Shown here piece by piece: positions 5,204 to 8,008 of a DNA stretch of 8,008 nucleotides (the first letter of the stretch is position 1; every line of letters begins with the position of its first letter). The translations under genes and the position numbers were made by a program. The notes beneath the pieces are model-generated. The model was given only the letters and a program-made list of their open reading frames with translations. It was not told where the DNA came from and ran no database searches. Source of the DNA: Elusimicrobiaceae bacterium (lineage in GTDB: Bacteria; Elusimicrobiota; Elusimicrobia; Elusimicrobiales; Elusimicrobiaceae); NCBI GenBank assembly GCA_024405075.1, contig JAKSPG010000053.1, positions 1-8,008 on the forward strand. Direction: 5' to 3'.

Positions 5204-6806
5204 AAGCAAATACCATAAGCAGGATAAGCCCTGTCATAAAAACGGCCACACACAACCACGCAAAGACGTCGCCCCACTGGGTATAAAGACTGACCCGGTT
5301 ATCTGCCTGTAACGGCACTTGAGCGTACAAAATGTCCTGCGTAAACAACGCTGTTTGATACTCTATACGACCAAAGGGATCAATCACGGCCGAAAATCCC
5401 GTATTAGCGGCCCGCAACAACGGGCGGTGGGTCTCCACCGCACGCAGCACATTGGCCGCCAAATGCTGGTATGGGGCAGCCGTATCAAAAAACCAGGCAT
5501 CGTTTGTTAAATTGACAAATAACTTGGCCCCCAATTTGTTTTGTACGCGCCACAACTGCGGGAAAATAGCTTCGTAACATAAGGTGCTTCCCAGCAAAAT
5601 ACCACCCGCATTTAACAAAGGTTGGTTTTTGCTACCTGGCGAAAACACACCCAGTTCCCCTAAAATATCTACATGAGGAAATAACGCCCGCACCGTTTTC
5701 TCTAGCGGAATATACTCCCCAAACGGCACCAATTTTACTTTTTTGTACTCTTGTAACGTATCCTGGTACGGCGTCATCAAATACGCCCCCACGTACTGCG
5801 CTGTCCCTTGCGAAAGAGAGGACCCCACCACCTGGTATGCCCCCGAACGAGCGGATACATCTTGCATCAAATCAAAATACTTTTCTTCGGAAATTTCCCC
5901 GGGAAGTACGCTCTCGGGCCACACAGTTAGCAAAATGTTGTGACCTGTCAACGCTTGCCCCATTTGGTATATCGTGTCAGTAATTTCCGCTTCAAAAGAG
6001 TCATCCCACTTTTTGTATTGGTCTATGTTAGGTTGCATGAGTGCGGCACTTACGTGTAACAGCGACGGAGTGGAAACGATCGGTATTTGCCGATTTCCCC
6101 AACCGTAAGCTCCCAACCACACCCCCACCGCTACCAACACATAAAATACGCTTTTGCGGCTCAATCCGCACGATAACGCCTTGGCAAGCAAGGCCGATAC
6201 ACACACCAATAAAAAGCTAACACCATATACTCCAGTGTAAGCTGCCACTTGTAAAAAGGTCGGCATGTTCCACTGGCTGTACCCCCACATCAACCACGGG
6301 AAACCTAGTGCGTAAAAAGCAATCGTTTGGTGTAACCACTCCAGTGTTACAAAACCACAGGCAACCAACAGGGGGAAAAAGGGTCCCGCTTTCTTTAAAA
6401 AATAACAACTGCCGCCAAGCAATGCAAACTGCAGTGACAGCAATGCGCACAACCCCAACCACGCTGCGAGTGCCAATCCGACAGATAGTCCGCCGCCGTA
6501 GCGGCACGTATAATAAATCCAGTAGAAAAGTCCGGCATGAAACAGCAGAGCCGTTACCCATCCGTAAAAAAAGGAAGCCCAAAACCCGCGGATTTTGGTA
6601 ACTCCCCACAGAAAAGGAACCCACGCCACCCACGCCAAGCTAGAGTGAGAATAACGCGGAAAGCTCAAAAAAACCAGTAAGGCCGTAGCCAGCGCACCAC
6701 CGCTTAAAAACAAATATCTTCCACCGCACCGCAGCCCGGCCAAAAGCCGGGACCAAACGGACATAGGCTGTACGGGGCAAGAAGAATTTAGGTGCGCGCG
6801 CGGCAT
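5196..6806 (-). CDS. lnt: Apolipoprotein N-acyltransferase
   Basis: Lnt performs the third step of lipoprotein maturation, moving an acyl chain from a phospholipid to the N-terminal cysteine of diacylated apolipoproteins on the periplasmic side of the inner membrane. This 536-residue protein has about seven hydrophobic helices in the first 235 residues, a periplasmic nitrilase-like domain (about 250-500), and one C-terminal membrane helix (about 513-533), as in E. coli Lnt. The catalytic Glu-Lys-Cys triad is visible: E298 in WPESV, K358 in KVKLVPFGEY, and C410 in CYE, with E412 matching a further essential Glu. The ATG at 6806 lies 6 nt after the upstream stop. A second ATG at 6764 (M15) would remove a polar extension and may be the real start; neither has a clear ribosome binding site. 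Its presence implies triacylated lipoproteins and normally an outer membrane. Confidence 0.95.
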   Translation of the reverse strand: MPRAHLNSSCPVQPMSVWSRLLAGLRCGGRYLFLSGGALATALLVFLSFPRYSHSSLAWVAWVPFLWGVTKIRGFWASFFYGWVTALLFHAGLFYWIYYTCRYGGGLSVGLALAAWLGLCALLSLQFALLGGSCYFLKKAGPFFPLLVACGFVTLEWLHQTIAFYALGFPWLMWGYSQWNMPTFLQVAAYTGVYGVSFLLVCVSALLAKALSCGLSRKSVFYVLVAVGVWLGAYGWGNRQIPIVSTPSLLHVSAALMQPNIDQYKKWDDSFEAEITDTIYQMGQALTGHNILLTVWPESVLPGEISEEKYFDLMQDVSARSGAYQVVGSSLSQGTAQYVGAYLMTPYQDTLQEYKKVKLVPFGEYIPLEKTVRALFPHVDILGELGVFSPGSKNQPLLNAGGILLGSTLCYEAIFPQLWRVQNKLGAKLFVNLTNDAWFFDTAAPYQHLAANVLRAVETHRPLLRAANTGFSAVIDPFGRIEYQTALFTQDILYAQVPLQADNRVSLYTQWGDVFAWLCVAVFMTGLILLMVFAYE

Positions 6807-6812
6807 AACGGA

Positions 6813-7244
6813 TTAGTATTTGATTTTACAGCTGTTCTGTACGCACACGGCCCGCGCTGAAGGACTACATTCCCGCACGGCACGCGGTGCTTTTTCCGGG
6901 CAGGTTTTTGTAACCGTTCTGGCTTGCATGTTGTTAAATTCCAACGTGTACAACGCATTGATAGCTGTAACGCCTTTCGGCCCGATTAAACAACCGCACG
7001 GATCTTTATCCACGATGATGCAATCGTCGTTGATTTTGCAGCGTGAAAGACGAGCATATTTAGCGCGGATGGCTTCCTCGCGGCTGACGGCCTGTTGATG
7101 CGCTTCTTGCACCGCAGGATCTATCTTGGCCAGTTGCGGCACGGAAATTTCAATCGGTTCATCGTGCGAGAAAAGCACCACCAGCAGTAACACCAAACCG
7201 CCGGCACATAAGAGTAACAGCAGGTCTTTTATTTTATTTCTCAT
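6813..7244 (-). CDS. Small membrane-anchored eight-cysteine protein of unknown function
   Basis: This 143-residue protein has a short basic N-terminus (MRNKIK) and one hydrophobic helix (about 8-26), followed by a polar linker and a cysteine-rich domain. It is probably exported and tethered to the inner membrane. The domain holds eight cysteines (C69, C75, C83, C85, C115, C126, C134, C139), enough for four disulfides, in the pattern CKINDDC, CGC, then four spaced cysteines ending in CVQNSC. The CxxxxDC plus CGC arrangement followed by an AIN segment recalls eight-cysteine-cluster secreted proteins known in myxobacteria; that resemblance is from memory. The ATG at 7244 overlaps the secA stop as ATGA, with GGAG 7 nt upstream. 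A longer ATG at 7262 would add six residues and overlap SecA's zinc motif. C13 lies in the membrane helix without a good lipobox. Its position between secA and lnt hints at an envelope role, but no function can be assigned. Confidence 0.8.
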   Translation of the reverse strand: MRNKIKDLLLLLCAGGLVLLLVVLFSHDEPIEISVPQLAKIDPAVQEAHQQAVSREEAIRAKYARLSRCKINDDCIIVDKDPCGCLIGPKGVTAINALYTLEFNNMQARTVTKTCPEKAPRAVRECSPSARAVCVQNSCKIKY

Positions 7245-8008
7245 AAGTTTGCTCCACAGCATTTTTTATATTTTTTACCACTACCGCACGGGCAGGGGTC
7301 GTTGCGTCCGATGTTTTTGGCAACGGGTTTGGCACCATCCGGGTTTTTGGCGGCTGCTTCCTGCTCAACGCGCTGGGCCGGGGTACGCCGCGGCGGCAAT
7401 TGCAAACGGAAAATATACCCCACCATCAAATCGCGCACGCGGTTTAGCATGGAAGAATACAAATTGTACGATTCTTTCTGGTATTCAATCAGCGGATCCT
7501 TTTGGGCATATCCGCGCAAGCTGACACTGTTACGCAGTTGGTCTAACTCGTACAAGTTTTGTTTCCACGCCGTATCCAACAGTTGTAACATCAGCATACG
7601 TTCAATTTCCGCGAAATTAATGCCTTGCTCGGCGAAATAATCGGCACGCGCTTTATACAATTCTTTCACTTGCGCCATGATATGGTCCGCCAACGCTTCT
7701 TGCGACTGGCGGCCTACTTTCTCGGCCGTGTAGGCAAAATCTATCGGGAAGAAATTACGCAAATGAACATTTAACGCTTCAAAATTACAGCGTTGCAAAT
7801 GCGACGGGAAATAATACTGTTCCACCAACTCGTCGGCCACTTCCCACATCATTTGCAGGGACCGGTCGGACATGTTTTCCCCATCTAAAATAGCATTGCG
7901 AAGCCCGTAAATAGCGGTGCGTTGTTGGTTCATTACTTTATCATAATCCAACAGTTGTTTGCGGATATCAAAGTTGCGCCCTTCCACCATACGCTGGGCT
8001 CCTTCAAT
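7241..8008 (-). CDS. secA: Protein translocase subunit SecA, C-terminal part (5' end outside window)
   Basis: SecA is the ATPase motor that pushes secretory preproteins through SecYEG. Only the last 255 residues are present, and the frame stays open to the right edge, so any start codon seen inside is not the true one. The visible part opens with IEGAQRMVEGRNFDIRKQLL, the well-known segment at the beginning of the helical scaffold/wing region, followed by DYDKVMNQQR. Further conserved SecA text includes the LLMLQLLDTAWKQNLYELDQLR-like region (a central WKxNLYELDxLR match) and RGYAQKDPLIEYQKE. The C-terminus carries the zinc-binding SEC-C motif with C-x-C-x8-C-C (about 7244-7309), used for SecB and ribosome contacts, with Cys in place of His as the last ligand. 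It is joined by a 4-nt overlap to the next gene and appears to feed the operon from upstream. Confidence 0.97.
   Translation of the reverse strand: MEGAQRMVEGRNFDIRKQLLDYDKVMNQQRTAIYGLRNAILDGENMSDRSLQMMWEVADELVEQYYFPSHLQRCNFEALNVHLRNFFPIDFAYTAEKVGRQSQEALADHIMAQVKELYKARADYFAEQGINFAEIERMLMLQLLDTAWKQNLYELDQLRNSVSLRGYAQKDPLIEYQKESYNLYSSMLNRVRDLMVGYIFRLQLPPRRTPAQRVEQEAAAKNPDGAKPVAKNIGRNDPCPCGSGKKYKKCCGANL
7252..7255 (-). promoter_or_regulatory. Shine-Dalgarno GGAG deciding the start of the eight-cysteine protein
   Basis: GGAG sits 7 nt before ATG 7244, within the last secA codons. It supports the 7244 start, coupled to the secA stop by ATGA, over the upstream ATG at 7262. Confidence 0.6.

Noticed and set aside
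7988..7990. ATG at 7990 as the secA start
   Set aside because: The frame continues upstream with IEGAQR before this Met, matching internal SecA sequence, so the gene is cut by the window edge.

Overview
The window looks like a chromosomal segment of a Gram-negative-type bacterium. It encodes apolipoprotein N-acyltransferase (Lnt), the C-terminal end of SecA and a type IV prepilin. The prepilin's N-terminal motif, its C-terminal cysteine pair and the tight housekeeping gene order resemble gut-associated Elusimicrobiota. That placement is from memory and is inference, not a database result.

Layout. A type IV prepilin-like gene (77-715, + strand) converges with a secreted trypsin-like serine protease (719-1714, - strand), leaving only 3 bp between the stop codons. 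To the right, everything is on the - strand and forms a compressed operon. In transcription order it is secA (3' end only, running off the right edge), a small membrane-anchored eight-cysteine protein, lnt, prfB (RF2), hemW, a CofE-like F420-0/folate-type gamma-glutamyl ligase, and mscL. The junctions are 4-nt overlap, 6-nt gap, 8-nt overlap, 1-nt overlap, 4-nt overlap and 8-nt overlap. A perfect 10-bp hairpin followed by a U run (1755-1787) ends the operon after mscL. No stretch over 300 bases lacks a gene.

How the genes work together. The operon mixes envelope biogenesis (SecA export, Lnt lipoprotein acylation, MscL osmotic relief, a membrane-tethered disulfide-type protein) with translation termination (RF2) and cofactor functions (HemW, CofE-like). 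Tight overlaps suggest coupled translation rather than one pathway. The protease appears to have its own promoter just past the operon terminator, placed so that its mRNA would be leaderless. The pilin has its own candidate promoter with a 12-A tract inside the spacer.

Most unusual points: (1) an 80-bp nested palindrome lies inside the pilin reading frame and encodes most of an abnormally long 50-residue leader; (2) a homopolymer sits in the pilin promoter spacer and could give phase variation; (3) the protease has a candidate leaderless promoter; (4) MscL has a zinc ribbon in place of its usual C-terminal helix; (5) a CofE-like ligase sits here with no visible F420 pathway. No CRISPR array, tRNA, rRNA, transposase or phage gene was seen.
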